From a virus, in IMG/VR virus record IMGVR_UViG_3300028045_000024, positions 1 through 50,563 of that record: a DNA stretch of 50,563 bases; one strand, 5' to 3'. Below are positions 32,360-42,052 of the stretch, piece by piece (within the stretch, counting starts at the first letter, position 1; each line of letters starts with the position of its first letter). A program made the translations under genes and the position numbers. The notes beneath the pieces are model-generated. The model worked only from the letters and a program-made list of their open reading frames with translations, was not told where the DNA came from and ran no database searches.

Positions 32360-34668
32360 TGCTGCACCCTTGCTCCACCCGATGGGTGTGGGACGTAATC
32401 ATAAGAAAGACCTACAAACTCAATCTTTTCCGATGCGGTTAGAATTAACTTAAATACTTCGCACCCAGGAACAAACACCTTCGCCTTACACCAGTACGGA
32501 CGAGACCTTCTAATTGTTTCCCCAGTATCCAGGGTCGCCGTCCCGTAGAATGGAGGAGGGTCGTTCTCATAATACAAGGTCACCGTCTCTGTATGAATAA
32601 CAGACTTCCTCCAATCCCTGTAAACCTGAACAGAAAGGCTCTGAGATGAGCTTTCAATCATCCATATATAAACAGTAATCGGGGTCTTCGCGTCATACTC
32701 GCTTTCATTTAAAAGCCAGTTGGTTTCGATGGTGTAAGACCTCTGTGGAAGAGCGTACACCGTCGATGACACCTCTTTGTCCAGCACATACACAGACTCA
32801 GGAGTAAGGGCAGGCTCGGTCCCGACGCTCCCGGCCGCGAGCATGTATGCACGGTGATCTCTCGTCACGCAAACCGATGATGCGGAAATATCAGTCCTTG
32901 TCCTCCACCCCGTATTGGGCTGACGAGCGTCAAAGACGTAACATCGGTTGTTGGATTTTGACGAGTGCATAGGAACCCAGCAACGGTATTCTCCACTCGA
33001 AACGTCTACGGCCGCAACAGACTGCATCTCCCTTGATGTGTTTATGTACTTAAGCCCCTCTCTTATCGTGTCCGAGAAGTACTCAACACCGCCCGTTGAA
33101 TATGCATAAAACGCCTTCTTGCCCAGCCATATTGTATAGCCGCTCTCTGTGGTCGCAATAGAGCTGGGAGCCACGCACCCAAACTGACGACTGATAGTTG
33201 TGACCGAGAAGCCAGTAGCCTGGCTTGTGTCAGCAATAAGAAATGTAGAGCTTTCGGTAAAAACAAGAAGGCCCTCTGCGACAGGATACAGCCCCGTGAT
33301 GTCTCCGCCAGACGGGTCTGGATAGAAAAAGTCATCCTTAAGAAGAGTCCCCCAGCGCCCTGGCATTGAAAATCTTACAAGACCAGGATCTTCAGGAGTG
33401 TTTGCGAAAAACATTCTGCCAAACGCCTGACGACATAGCCGGAACCTCTGCATCGGAACAACGTCTGGGGCCTCCGCTACAAGCCAACCATCAGGCCCGT
33501 TGTCAACGTAGATCTCGGAGGATGTGTCAGGGATGGTTTGTGACGCGAAAACCCCGCCATCGCTGTTTGATGGGAGCAGGAATAGCTGATTCACAGACTC
33601 TGAGTTAATTGAGTCCCTTGTCCTGTACAGGTTTCTTCCCACGGTCCTGCTTTCGGAAGAAGACTCCTCAGGCAAAGAAATGTTTTGCCACAAGAGCTGC
33701 TTTAAAAGATTTTCTGGCCCTTGTGCTACCCCATCCGGGTACACCACGCCCGTTGGTGGAGCTGTGGGGAACAGAACATTTTCCGGGTACATGGCTGATT
33801 GCTGCGCGAACGACACGGTGTTGCTTCGAGGAGACAGAGGCGAGAAGTTCCCGTACTTGTCCACCCACTGGGTGACACCAGTATATGCCCCCGTAAGAAG
33901 CAGTCCTGGCGCGTACCCATTATTAAGAGCATCCCTAGACAATGAGCCTCCGACCCCGTTCGTGGGGTCAGAGTAGATTGTCCCGACACGGCCTCGACCA
34001 AATGCTGTATGCATCTGGGTGTTTGTTAGAACGACCGACCCCAGCCACCGGTCGTATATATCGGCGTCGTGACTAAACCCCTCACTATTTGGGCTGTATG
34101 ACTTGGATGTATCAGCCCCCAATGCGGTACTCGAAAATTCATAGGAGTCGTTTTGCGTTGGCCCAAGCAGAGATGGGGGACCAGGGGTCCTCGAATACCC
34201 CAATGGGGCGCAATGGCCGTCTTCATCATAAAACCTTGGGCGACCATCATGCTGACTGATAATGACTATGCCATTCGAGCATTGCTCGAACTGCGTCGGG
34301 AATGCAGGATATTCTGACTTAGGCTCGTTTGGCTTCCAGGTGTAGGCCGTCTGCCAAGTTCGAGACCACCCGTTGAACTCCAAAAGAACGTTCGTCGTTC
34401 CGTTATACGCAGTAGCAAGCAGAACTTCCTTTTGACCATCTCGAAGCCTACCGTGGAAAATGCCCTTCATCTGGGCGAAGGATGGCTGTAAGGTCTGGCC
34501 GTACGCAGGAATATAGGGCGCGGGACCAAGGATGCTTTTTAGCGTGCTTCTCTCCGTTTCCCGCATATTCTGGATCTCGTTAGCCAGGTTGTCGGGAGAC
34601 AGTATTTTGGTTGTAACGGCCCGGATGTTAAGCAACCCAGACCGCTTGGTAGGCCGCTCATCGGACAT
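32356..34668 (-). CDS. Tail tube/nozzle protein (T7 gp12-like position), 770 aa
   Basis: Large beta-rich protein. Repeated short motifs such as EVLLATAYNGTTNVLLEFNG, GIVIISQHDGRPRFYDEDG and GLLVFTESSTFLIAD suggest a propeller-like fold like that of tail tubular protein B. It follows the adaptor gene, as in podoviruses. It would form the distal tail tube through which DNA passes. It overlaps the following gene by 4 nt. Confidence 0.75.
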   Translation of the reverse strand: MSDERPTKRSGLLNIRAVTTKILSPDNLANEIQNMRETERSTLKSILGPAPYIPAYGQTLQPSFAQMKGIFHGRLRDGQKEVLLATAYNGTTNVLLEFNGWSRTWQTAYTWKPNEPKSEYPAFPTQFEQCSNGIVIISQHDGRPRFYDEDGHCAPLGYSRTPGPPSLLGPTQNDSYEFSSTALGADTSKSYSPNSEGFSHDADIYDRWLGSVVLTNTQMHTAFGRGRVGTIYSDPTNGVGGSLSRDALNNGYAPGLLLTGAYTGVTQWVDKYGNFSPLSPRSNTVSFAQQSAMYPENVLFPTAPPTGVVYPDGVAQGPENLLKQLLWQNISLPEESSSESRTVGRNLYRTRDSINSESVNQLFLLPSNSDGGVFASQTIPDTSSEIYVDNGPDGWLVAEAPDVVPMQRFRLCRQAFGRMFFANTPEDPGLVRFSMPGRWGTLLKDDFFYPDPSGGDITGLYPVAEGLLVFTESSTFLIADTSQATGFSVTTISRQFGCVAPSSIATTESGYTIWLGKKAFYAYSTGGVEYFSDTIREGLKYINTSREMQSVAAVDVSSGEYRCWVPMHSSKSNNRCYVFDARQPNTGWRTRTDISASSVCVTRDHRAYMLAAGSVGTEPALTPESVYVLDKEVSSTVYALPQRSYTIETNWLLNESEYDAKTPITVYIWMIESSSQSLSVQVYRDWRKSVIHTETVTLYYENDPPPFYGTATLDTGETIRRSRPYWCKAKVFVPGCEVFKLILTASEKIEFVGLSYDYVPHPSGGARVQQ

Positions 34669-34944
34669 CTACTTGCTCGCTTTTTCTGGGGCTTTTTTCA
34701 CGGGCGGCTTTTTAGCAACCACTCGCTTTGGCTTTGAGGACGCCTTTGGCTTTGGCGGAAGGACTGCGGTCATCTGCTTCGCAAGCTCAGACTCTTCAGA
34801 GATCATCTGACGGGCAAACCCGAATCTCTGAATCCATCCGTGCATCTGCCCCTTGCGGTACAGGGTTGCCCAGCAAATAAACTCCTCGACAGAGCCGTCG
34901 TCTCTAACCATTTTGTATACTTGGCCCGTTTTTAGCTTAGCCAT
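34669..34944 (-). CDS. Small basic protein, 91 aa
   Basis: ATG 34944 has AGGAG 7 nt upstream. The N-terminal 55 residues form a compact domain (YKMVRDDGSVEEFICWATLY, RFGFARQMISEE). The last 30 are Lys/Pro/Ala repeats (KPKRVVAKKPPVKKAPEKA) like histone tails. It sits between the two main tail genes. It could bind DNA in the portal channel or act in assembly; function unknown. Confidence 0.65.
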   Translation of the reverse strand: MAKLKTGQVYKMVRDDGSVEEFICWATLYRKGQMHGWIQRFGFARQMISEESELAKQMTAVLPPKPKASSKPKRVVAKKPPVKKAPEKASK

Positions 34945-34952
34945 CTCTTCTC

Positions 34953-36893
34953 CTATGAGTTTGGTGTGTTCCACCACTGCCTGTATCGAAGGCTTGTCCT
35001 GTAACCAGGAGTAGCCCTGGATAGGCGCTTAAGCATCGGAACGGCGGAAGACCGTAGGTCTCCGTACCTCTTAGACAGTGTTTTCAGATTCCTCTCGTAA
35101 CGCCCCTTTGCGAGGCGCATCATATTTATGTTGCCTTCCGTTTCATACAGCAACTGGAGCGCCCGGTCAACAAGCAGGTCGCACGCCTCTGCATGGATAA
35201 GTGGCGCGTCTTGGTCGTCCTTCAGTTCTTTGGGGCGGCGGATGCACCTAATCTCAAGTTCAAAGCGCGCGTTGGGCGTTGGGTACATCCCAATAGTCTG
35301 ATACCCATGAGTGTCCCTGAGTCTTCGGTGGTAGTCTGGAAGGATTGCTCCGTCGTCTATGAAGTACCCCTGGTTATCCCAGTCCACGTTCACCTCTGCC
35401 AGCAGGAGAAACGCCTTCGGGATATCCATCCTTTTGAATCCCTCAACCCACTGGCCAGGCTCTACAACGCCTGGGGTAGGGGTTCCTGTGTGTAAGATCT
35501 CATAGTTCGAGAAATCAGCAGTTATCCTTCTTCGGTAAATGCGAACATGCCAGCCACTCAGCCTGGAACTCACACGGACAAAGCCCTCGTTGGTGCCTGG
35601 AGGTATATTGCCGACGAAGGCCCCGTTGGCGCCTGCAACAGACGGTCCCGTTCCCATCATCATGAAGCCCTGCATGTACTGTATATTTGGAAGCGTAAGC
35701 AGAACCGCGGGTCCTCCCGCCGTGACCGTGACGCCTCCCTGGTCAGTGTCCGATGCGTTTGTGGCGGTAACTACAGCAGAGACAGGCGACGGCGCGCTCT
35801 CATAAAGAGGCTCACGATACCTATTCCTGGCTGCCTGAGATCTGTTTGCAGCACCCTTCCGTCCTGTCGCATCAGTCCATTCCGCCGATGTGGCCGCAAC
35901 CCCGTGCTCTGGGTTTTGCCAGTCATACGGGTTGTCATTCCAGAGGCTTAAGCCCTGGTTTCTGAACCAGATGTCCCGCTTGCCCCAGGTGTAGGTGATC
36001 ACATACTCAAACTGACCGGCTGGCTCTGGTCCCTTCCATCTCGGGTACTTCACAATTGCGCCTGCGTTATCATACTCCCCAAAGTCAACCTGATTAGACA
36101 GGGTCGCCAAAGGCGCCACGCTCGGTCCCTGTATTTGGATATGCTCCCGCCTGTAAATGACCCTTGGGATCCCCTTAGCAACGTCCGTGTGTCGGTCGAT
36201 AATGTTCTGTCGCTCTGCGTCTTCCTGCCCGATGACTTGGAGAGGCCAGGAATTGTTTGTCTTCCACAAGCGCATTGAGTGGACTTCGATAATATCGTCT
36301 GGGATTGCGTATTCGCTAGTATAAACCCGATACTGAAACGGGCCTGCACCAAACTTGTTCGTATCCCACGGCATCCAAAGGGAGATGACCTTTCCGGTGG
36401 CCGGAGTGGATAGAGGGGGCGAGCCAGGAGCGATGACCACCTGCTTCGGGCCATAATTAAGGTCCCAAACTGTGCGGATAATGTTTCTGTGCCACTCTCC
36501 ATCGGCATCTTGAATCTCAATGACCCGGCCGTCCCAGCTCCGGTCTGTTGGCCAGTCAGTAAGCACCCCTCCTGCGCCCACTGCATCCTGTTTGATCACC
36601 CATGGATTTGGTGGCAGCGTGGCTCCGGTTGAACCCTTGGGGAACATCGGGTCCCCAGCAACATCCCAAGTAATATCTGGGGCGAAGGTGACCGTATTGT
36701 TTGTGTCATTAATCACGTCTGGTTGCGTTGCGATTCTAAGAATTTCTTCAAAAAACAAAAACGGGGCTTCTAGCGCAATAAGGTTGTACGCCCGGTTGAT
36801 GAACTTATTCATCCGGTCTTCTGCGCCTGCGCTATTTTTCGGGCCATAATCAGCCTGGGCAAACATTGCGTTGCGGATGTCTTTCAAATTCAC
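34953..36893 (-). CDS. Head-tail adaptor / tail tubular protein A-like, 646 aa
   Basis: Starts at GTG 36893 with GAGG 6 nt upstream. The opening (MNLKDIRNAMFAQADYGP, FINRAYNLIALEAPFLFFEE) matches the helical start I recall for adaptor proteins of environmental podoviruses. The C-terminus has the helical HAEACDLLVDRALQLLYETE and a basic tail. The middle 400 residues form an inserted beta-rich domain, so the protein is much longer than the roughly 200-aa T7 adaptor. It connects portal and nozzle. Confidence 0.75.
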   Translation of the reverse strand: MNLKDIRNAMFAQADYGPKNSAGAEDRMNKFINRAYNLIALEAPFLFFEEILRIATQPDVINDTNNTVTFAPDITWDVAGDPMFPKGSTGATLPPNPWVIKQDAVGAGGVLTDWPTDRSWDGRVIEIQDADGEWHRNIIRTVWDLNYGPKQVVIAPGSPPLSTPATGKVISLWMPWDTNKFGAGPFQYRVYTSEYAIPDDIIEVHSMRLWKTNNSWPLQVIGQEDAERQNIIDRHTDVAKGIPRVIYRREHIQIQGPSVAPLATLSNQVDFGEYDNAGAIVKYPRWKGPEPAGQFEYVITYTWGKRDIWFRNQGLSLWNDNPYDWQNPEHGVAATSAEWTDATGRKGAANRSQAARNRYREPLYESAPSPVSAVVTATNASDTDQGGVTVTAGGPAVLLTLPNIQYMQGFMMMGTGPSVAGANGAFVGNIPPGTNEGFVRVSSRLSGWHVRIYRRRITADFSNYEILHTGTPTPGVVEPGQWVEGFKRMDIPKAFLLLAEVNVDWDNQGYFIDDGAILPDYHRRLRDTHGYQTIGMYPTPNARFELEIRCIRRPKELKDDQDAPLIHAEACDLLVDRALQLLYETEGNINMMRLAKGRYERNLKTLSKRYGDLRSSAVPMLKRLSRATPGYRTSLRYRQWWNTPNS

Positions 36894-36905
36894 TGCTCAC
36901 CTCAA

Positions 36906-36937
36906 CAAAAAGGGCGGGAAGTTTTAGCCTCCCGCCC
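36906..36937 (-). terminator. Intrinsic terminator/attenuator after the capsid block
   Basis: On the minus strand, GGGCGGGA pairs with its complement (36930-36937 with 36912-36919), followed by five T residues (36911-36907). It lies between the decoration gene and the adaptor gene inside the late operon, so it would reduce transcription of tail genes relative to capsid genes. Confidence 0.75.
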
Positions 36938-36979
36938 CATTTTACCCTTATAGAAAAACAAGTTCACTAAAGAATAAAA

Positions 36980-37474
36980 TTATCCGCAGCAGTTCAAGTA
37001 AGCATAGCCAAGCCCTGCGCCGCCCACTGCAATCGTGCAGTGACCTACGGTCGCCTCAACGACCCCTGGAGAGGCAGATACTTCGCCATTTCCGGCGGAA
37101 GTGACAAGACCCTTTGTTACAGCGCATGCGCCGTTATAGTCTGCCTGGCCGTGCCCCTTGCGGAGAAGAAAGCCATAATACCCAGCCGCAATAGCGTGCT
37201 GTGCAACACCAATGACCTTTGCAGGATGATTGGTTGTTGCCTGGATTGTAGCGTTCGCCTCTGCGCCATCGCGGGCACACACGGTGCCTGGAGAGAGCGC
37301 AATACCCGAGGTGTTCTTGACGTAGATCCAGACGCGACCTCCAGAATCCTGGGCGGTGTCTGTCGCCGCAAGTCCCGCTTGAGCACTTGCTGGCTCGACA
37401 TGAACGAAACCAAGAGGAGCCTGCTGATCTTCAGATACGGTTACTACCGCAATACCCATTGCTGTCATTGCCAT
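36980..37474 (-). CDS. Capsid decoration-like protein (DUF2190-like), 164 aa
   Basis: GGAGG precedes ATG 37474. The centre reads GGRVWIYVKNTSGIALSPGT and PAKVIGVAQHAIAAGYYGFL, matching the style of small capsid decoration proteins with a beta-tulip fold. It is placed directly after the major capsid gene. It would bind the outside of the expanded head and stabilise it. The terminator just downstream would keep its expression linked to the capsid. Confidence 0.7.
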   Translation of the reverse strand: MAMTAMGIAVVTVSEDQQAPLGFVHVEPASAQAGLAATDTAQDSGGRVWIYVKNTSGIALSPGTVCARDGAEANATIQATTNHPAKVIGVAQHAIAAGYYGFLLRKGHGQADYNGACAVTKGLVTSAGNGEVSASPGVVEATVGHCTIAVGGAGLGYAYLNCCG

Positions 37475-37485
37475 GATGAACCTCC

Positions 37486-38646
37486 CTACGCGATTGCGGA
37501 GCCGGTAACGGCGCCGTTAGCTCGAAGCTGGTTAGTGTGGATACCCATGTTCAAGACAATTTCGTAACGGAAAAGGTCTTGCTCGGGGATACGGAAAGGA
37601 CCACGAACAGAGAAGTCGCCCTTGGTTTCGCGACTTGCGTCGTGCCCGAGGGTGTATGCGTGCCAGCATGCGGTGTTGATGAAGTAGATAACCCCATCGT
37701 TAGCAGCATTTGCCGGAGCATTGGGAGTTCCGTCTCCAGCCTGATTCCAGGCTGCGTTTGTGATGTCGATGCTATCTTCAAGGTAGAAGTCTGCATCGAG
37801 GAACTTAACGCCTTGTCGGATTTGCTTGGGAGCGCGGTCACCGGCTTTTGTCGAGTCGGAGATGATGCGAACCTGCGAATCCAGGCTATCAAGATAGTTG
37901 AGGTAAGACGCTTCATCGCCCAACAGCAGGTCAACGGGACCCATTGTCTTCATCTGACGCGCTGCCGCAAAGTACACTTGACGCATGGTGCTTCGTCCAT
38001 TGGATGCAGCAAAACCAGCGGCGGGAATATCTCCCCACTGGTTGTACCATCCGTCCGTTCCGCCGGAAGTCAGCCCGTAGCGTCGATCGCTCGTGCCTAG
38101 CGGGGCGCCGCCAGTTTGCTGTGCCACGCGGCTGCCGAACTTAATAGCACCAGAGCGAGCCGCTCCGTTGGGGCTGTAAGTTGTAGCGCCGTTCAGGGTC
38201 GCAAACCCAGCAACACCAGGACCCGTTCCCTGGGCGAACTGCTCGGAGATTCGCTCATGGAAGTCAGCAAGGGCCAACTCTGGGTAGTGTTGAATGATTC
38301 GAGCAAGGTCCATCTCGCCATTTGCTTCAGCCAGGTCCTTTCCTGGTACGTCAAATGCGTAGATGAGTCGAGGTGCGTAAGTATCACCACGAGCTGCTGC
38401 CTGGTTACGTCCACCGGCAATGACTTCAGACCCTGTGACAACTTGAGTCACAGAACCGGGACCACCGGTAACTACAGCAAATTCACGGAAAGGGCCTTTC
38501 AGGACGCTGCGGTCCATATTTCCCTTGTTGATGATCCGATCCAAGACCGGATGCCATTTCGCGAATAGTTCAGAATATGATGGCATCAGTTCTTGAAGAG
38601 CTGTGGCCAACACGTCTGGACTGATTCCAGTTCCTACAGTAGGCAT
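37486..38646 (-). CDS. Major capsid protein, 386 aa
   Basis: Placed between scaffold and decoration genes. Segments such as LMPSYSELFAKWHPVLDRII near the start, SVTQVVTGSEVIAGGRNQAA, PRLIYAFDVPGKDLAEANGE and RYEIVLNMGIHTNQLRANG at the end fit an HK97-fold coat protein of podoviruses. No protease gene is seen near it, so scaffold removal may occur without cleavage, as in P22. It forms the icosahedral head. Confidence 0.85.
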   Translation of the reverse strand: MPTVGTGISPDVLATALQELMPSYSELFAKWHPVLDRIINKGNMDRSVLKGPFREFAVVTGGPGSVTQVVTGSEVIAGGRNQAAARGDTYAPRLIYAFDVPGKDLAEANGEMDLARIIQHYPELALADFHERISEQFAQGTGPGVAGFATLNGATTYSPNGAARSGAIKFGSRVAQQTGGAPLGTSDRRYGLTSGGTDGWYNQWGDIPAAGFAASNGRSTMRQVYFAAARQMKTMGPVDLLLGDEASYLNYLDSLDSQVRIISDSTKAGDRAPKQIRQGVKFLDADFYLEDSIDITNAAWNQAGDGTPNAPANAANDGVIYFINTACWHAYTLGHDASRETKGDFSVRGPFRIPEQDLFRYEIVLNMGIHTNQLRANGAVTGSAIA

Positions 38647-38649
38647 TTT

Positions 38650-39498
38650 CTATCTCCTAGCGTTTTTGAGTGCTCTGCGAGCCACAATCATGCGTTTATC
38701 GTCTAAAGACGAGGTTTCGTTGATGTCCATCATCTGTTGATCAGGTGATGAACGAGTGGTGGCTCCAGAGGTTATCTTCGCCGCAGGACGAGGATCCGAT
38801 TTCGGCCGAGGCCTAGATGCGTTTTCTGCCAACCGTAGTGCGTATGAATCGGGCACACCGTCCCGCTTTGCCTCAAGGGCGACTTTCATCGTCTCCCTAT
38901 CAAGGCTAAGAAGTTTCACGCCAACCTCCGGGTCCCACTGATTCTCTATCAAAATAGCTAGAGCCTCACGCTTTTCAGGGTCCTCAAAGATTTCGCTGTG
39001 TTTTTGTTTAAAGTTCTGAGCGTAGCTGGCTGCATCCCTATCTAAAGACGCATCAACCTCCGCCCTATATTGCTCGTATTCCCTCTGCACGCCTTCCCTT
39101 GCGGAAATCTCGGACTCATATTTTGACTGAAAGTCGGCCACGCGAGGATCTTCCTCACCGACCATTAGCGCGTCATTCAGACGACGGAGCTGGTCCATGT
39201 CGCCTTCCAGTGCGCCAAACTTACTGCCAAACAATTCCTCCATGCGGCCGTGGACCCCATGATACCTTTCGGGCAGGTCGTCAACACCACCCTCCCAAGC
39301 ACTAAAGTCAAACTCGGGAAGCTCCGGCTCTTCCTGAACGGGCGCTGGCGCCTCGTCAGGTGCCGCTTCTACCGCACCCTCATGAGAGGGAGCCGCCTCA
39401 GAATCGGAGGCAACAGAAGAATCAATGGCTGGAGAAGAAGATTCAGCAACCGGCTCGGCTGCGGCCCCCTCTAATGCCTGGGTCTCTTCTACGCTCAT
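38650..39498 (-). CDS. Scaffolding protein, 282 aa
   Basis: Very acidic, low-complexity N-terminal 75 residues (Ala/Glu/Ser/Pro), a helical middle and a basic C-terminal helix at 265-282 (LDDKRMIVARRALKNARR). In P22 and phi29 the basic C-terminal helix of the scaffold binds coat protein. The pattern KRM-x2-AR-x-AL in this helix recurs at the N-terminus of several other late proteins. It overlaps the upstream gene in an ATGA junction and lies 3 nt before the capsid gene. It guides procapsid assembly and leaves before packaging. Confidence 0.85.
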   Translation of the reverse strand: MSVEETQALEGAAAEPVAESSSPAIDSSVASDSEAAPSHEGAVEAAPDEAPAPVQEEPELPEFDFSAWEGGVDDLPERYHGVHGRMEELFGSKFGALEGDMDQLRRLNDALMVGEEDPRVADFQSKYESEISAREGVQREYEQYRAEVDASLDRDAASYAQNFKQKHSEIFEDPEKREALAILIENQWDPEVGVKLLSLDRETMKVALEAKRDGVPDSYALRLAENASRPRPKSDPRPAAKITSGATTRSSPDQQMMDINETSSLDDKRMIVARRALKNARR

Positions 39499-39812
39499 TT
39501 GCGCTTACCTGACTGGTTCAGCGCCTTGCGTGCAGATGATAAACGGATGACGGAGAGCTTTGGTGGGGATGCGTGCATGCCCAGCTCTTTTTCGATCGAA
39601 TCAAAGTCTTCGGAGGGACCCTCCTTTTTTCGAAGCTCCCACCCGTGCTTGTCAAGAGTTTCCATGAACTCCTCAGAACTACCGGCCTCATTAACCAGGT
39701 ACTCAACCATTTCTTCTTGAGTATAGTCCTTCTTCTCGCCTTCTTCGGGAGCCTCTTCAGAAACCTCTTCTTCAGACTCTACCTCTTCTTCCATTTCGGA
39801 TTCATACGGCAT
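39495..39812 (-). CDS. Mini-scaffold-like protein, 105 aa
   Basis: ATG 39812 has GGAGG 5 nt upstream; a TTG at 39824 is less likely. The first 35 residues are almost only Glu and Ser (EMEEEVESEEEVSEEAPEE), followed by a helical part and a basic C-terminus (residues 86-105: RLSSARKALNQSGKRK). The ending shares R-x3-AR-x-AL with the scaffold C-terminus. It looks like a short paralogue or partner of the scaffold that could modulate assembly. Confidence 0.7.
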   Translation of the reverse strand: MPYESEMEEEVESEEEVSEEAPEEGEKKDYTQEEMVEYLVNEAGSSEEFMETLDKHGWELRKKEGPSEDFDSIEKELGMHASPPKLSVIRLSSARKALNQSGKRK

Positions 39813-39853
39813 TTGGGCCTCCAATGGTCAAGTACAGCATTTTGTCAACAAAG

Positions 39854-40240
39854 TCAATCATTTCGAGCCTGTTGCCTTTTTTTCAGAAACTTCCCGCGCG
39901 CCTCATGGTCGCTAAAGCCTTGTTTTTTTGCCTTTTTGTCGCAGTGGTTTCTCACAGAATCGTAATGACTTCTCCATTCCTTACTGTCCTTCTGTACAAA
40001 CTTTGCATCAGGATTTTCTTTCTTGTAATTCCGGAGCTGCTCGTTTGTTTCAAACTTCTTTCCTATCTGCCCAAACTCTATTGGCTTGCTAAATAGGGCG
40101 CCAATGGCCAGGACCGGGGAGACCAGTCGTACCGCAGGACCAGAACAGTCTGGACATACAATACTATCGGCATCACGAAGAAGAACATACACCTCATTCT
40201 TTCCACATCCAGAGGTGCATCGAACATCGTAAAGGGGCAT
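39854..40240 (-). CDS. FmdB-type zinc-ribbon protein, 128 aa
   Basis: Starts MPLYDVRCTSGCG and continues to SIVCPDCSGP: two Cys pairs (Cys8, Cys12 and the CPDC pair) give a zinc ribbon of the FmdB type. The C-terminal 70 residues are basic and helical (EARGKFLKKRQQARND). Such ribbons occur near portal and scaffold genes in several phages with no known function. It may bind nucleic acid or a capsid partner. Confidence 0.75.
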   Translation of the reverse strand: MPLYDVRCTSGCGKNEVYVLLRDADSIVCPDCSGPAVRLVSPVLAIGALFSKPIEFGQIGKKFETNEQLRNYKKENPDAKFVQKDSKEWRSHYDSVRNHCDKKAKKQGFSDHEARGKFLKKRQQARND

Positions 40241-42052
40241 CTATAACTCCAGTTTTCCGCGCAAGGCGTTTGGAAGAGTGTTTCCGGCGCCGCCATTCTC
40301 CATCGGCATCGGCGGAGGCTCAAGCCCTGGCGGCATCCCTCCCGTGGCCACTGACTCCACCCCAGGCTGCGCAGCCGCGGCGGCGCCTCCTGGTTGCGCT
40401 CCCTGCTGCATCTGTGCCGCCATTGCCTGTTGCATCTGCTGCTGTTTGGCCGCCATTTCCTCCTGGGAGACAGCCAGGTCTTTCATATTCAACAGATCGA
40501 GAAGTTTTGCGATTAGTCGATTCTTGTCTACGTTTTCCGCTTGCATTAGTATGGGCAGGAATGACTGAAGGCTTCTAAGTTGTGCGAGCTTGTTATTCTC
40601 CGCCGGAGAGTAGGCGATAGCTTCATAGTCGTAATCAAAGCCGCCTGCTTCAATGGCGCCCATGCTTTCTCTGGATATAACCACTGGCTCCTGGGTGTCA
40701 GAGACCCGGGCGACCATCTGGCTTGTGGGGTCAAGGAACTCCTCGAAGAGGGCGATCGAGTTAAGGGCCAGGGACGCGATTACGTCATTGACTGCCTTGA
40801 TTCTGCGACCGTTTCTGGTTCTGGTTGCGGAGTCAGCAAGCGCAACCTCCGTCGCGACATCTGTAACGCCCACAACACCGCGGGAGTATTGGGGCACCCC
40901 GAGAACAAACTCAATGACCTGCTGGCAGCGGGCGCGCATTTTGTCGAAGGACGGTGTTAGTCCTGGCTGTGGTGTGGCCCCGAATAGGTCCTTTAGTGGA
41001 ACGTCTGCTTTTCCGTGAACGTCCACAACGGAACCCGGTTCGGAGGCATCTCGGATCGCCGTCTTAACCTGCTCAGGATTATCAACAAGAGCGCTTTGAA
41101 TAAGCGTAACAGGAATGGAAGACTGAGCATGCCATAACTCCAGGGTATCAAGTTCGTTTAGTCGCTGCTGAAGGCTTGAAATCAGAGCGATGTCCGATAG
41201 ACCGGCAAGGTCTTTCATGTTCTCGTTGAACTGGAGCATCGTGAATGGGTTGTCTGCGTATGTGTAGGGGAGGTCTCCCTCAAAGAGGGGCTTGTCTACT
41301 CCATCAATAATGTGGTAGTACTTTTTGTTTTCAAAGTCGTAGAACTCGTACACTGTGGCCCAGTTGTAGACGTCGTTCGACGCATTGTTGACCATACTCC
41401 TGTTTCCACTCACGTCCTTCAGCCAGCTCGGGTAGCCCCCAAAGTTCACCTCATCCATAACCTTGTGAGGGTAAAATCCCCCCTTTCGCCCAGGCTTCTT
41501 TATGCGCTTCTTAAACTCGTCCTTGGTGATGACGGAGACCTCGACGAGGTATCTAATATCTTCCCAGCGCGTGGCTGACATATCGAAGAAGACGTAACGC
41601 GGGTCTACGACCATGAACTCAACAGTCTCTCTCTTGAAGTTCCAGACGGTCTTCATGAATCCCCGGCCGCAGATTGCAGTTCCGATGCACAGGCGCCACA
41701 AGTCGGCATGGAGCTTCTGTCGGTAAAACACGTCGTTAATCAGTGCCTCTCTTACCGATGCTGGCTCTGTGTTTTCCTTTCTCCTGGCCGTGACCGTGAT
41801 CTTCGGGTTCGTCGGGCAGATGTTCGCAACCATCGTATCAATGTATGCGTACGGATAGTTGGTCTCAAAGTTGACATCATCATCAGTGACGCCCGTCTCT
41901 GCGGAGAATGCCCCCGTGGGTGATGAGTAGTCCTGGGACCAGTACTCCCCCAGATACCAGCGGCGCCAGGAGTCCCACATCTGGCGCTCCCCTGATGCCT
42001 TTGCCTGATGGGTCTTTATTATCCCCTGGATTTGCTCATTGGTTAAGCCCAT
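40241..42052 (-). CDS. Portal protein, 603 aa
   Basis: Begins LTNEQIQGIIKTHQAKASGE, then MWDSWRRWYLGEYW, and has FGATPQPGLTPSFDKMRARC and the long helix with VGVTDVATEVALADSATRTR typical of podovirus portals. The C-terminal 100 residues are Gln/Met/Ala-rich (QQQMQQAMAAQMQQGAQPGG), like the barrel extensions of large portals. It forms the dodecameric DNA gate. It overlaps the preceding gene by 1 nt. Confidence 0.88.
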   Translation of the reverse strand: MGLTNEQIQGIIKTHQAKASGERQMWDSWRRWYLGEYWSQDYSSPTGAFSAETGVTDDDVNFETNYPYAYIDTMVANICPTNPKITVTARRKENTEPASVREALINDVFYRQKLHADLWRLCIGTAICGRGFMKTVWNFKRETVEFMVVDPRYVFFDMSATRWEDIRYLVEVSVITKDEFKKRIKKPGRKGGFYPHKVMDEVNFGGYPSWLKDVSGNRSMVNNASNDVYNWATVYEFYDFENKKYYHIIDGVDKPLFEGDLPYTYADNPFTMLQFNENMKDLAGLSDIALISSLQQRLNELDTLELWHAQSSIPVTLIQSALVDNPEQVKTAIRDASEPGSVVDVHGKADVPLKDLFGATPQPGLTPSFDKMRARCQQVIEFVLGVPQYSRGVVGVTDVATEVALADSATRTRNGRRIKAVNDVIASLALNSIALFEEFLDPTSQMVARVSDTQEPVVISRESMGAIEAGGFDYDYEAIAYSPAENNKLAQLRSLQSFLPILMQAENVDKNRLIAKLLDLLNMKDLAVSQEEMAAKQQQMQQAMAAQMQQGAQPGGAAAAAQPGVESVATGGMPPGLEPPPMPMENGGAGNTLPNALRGKLEL

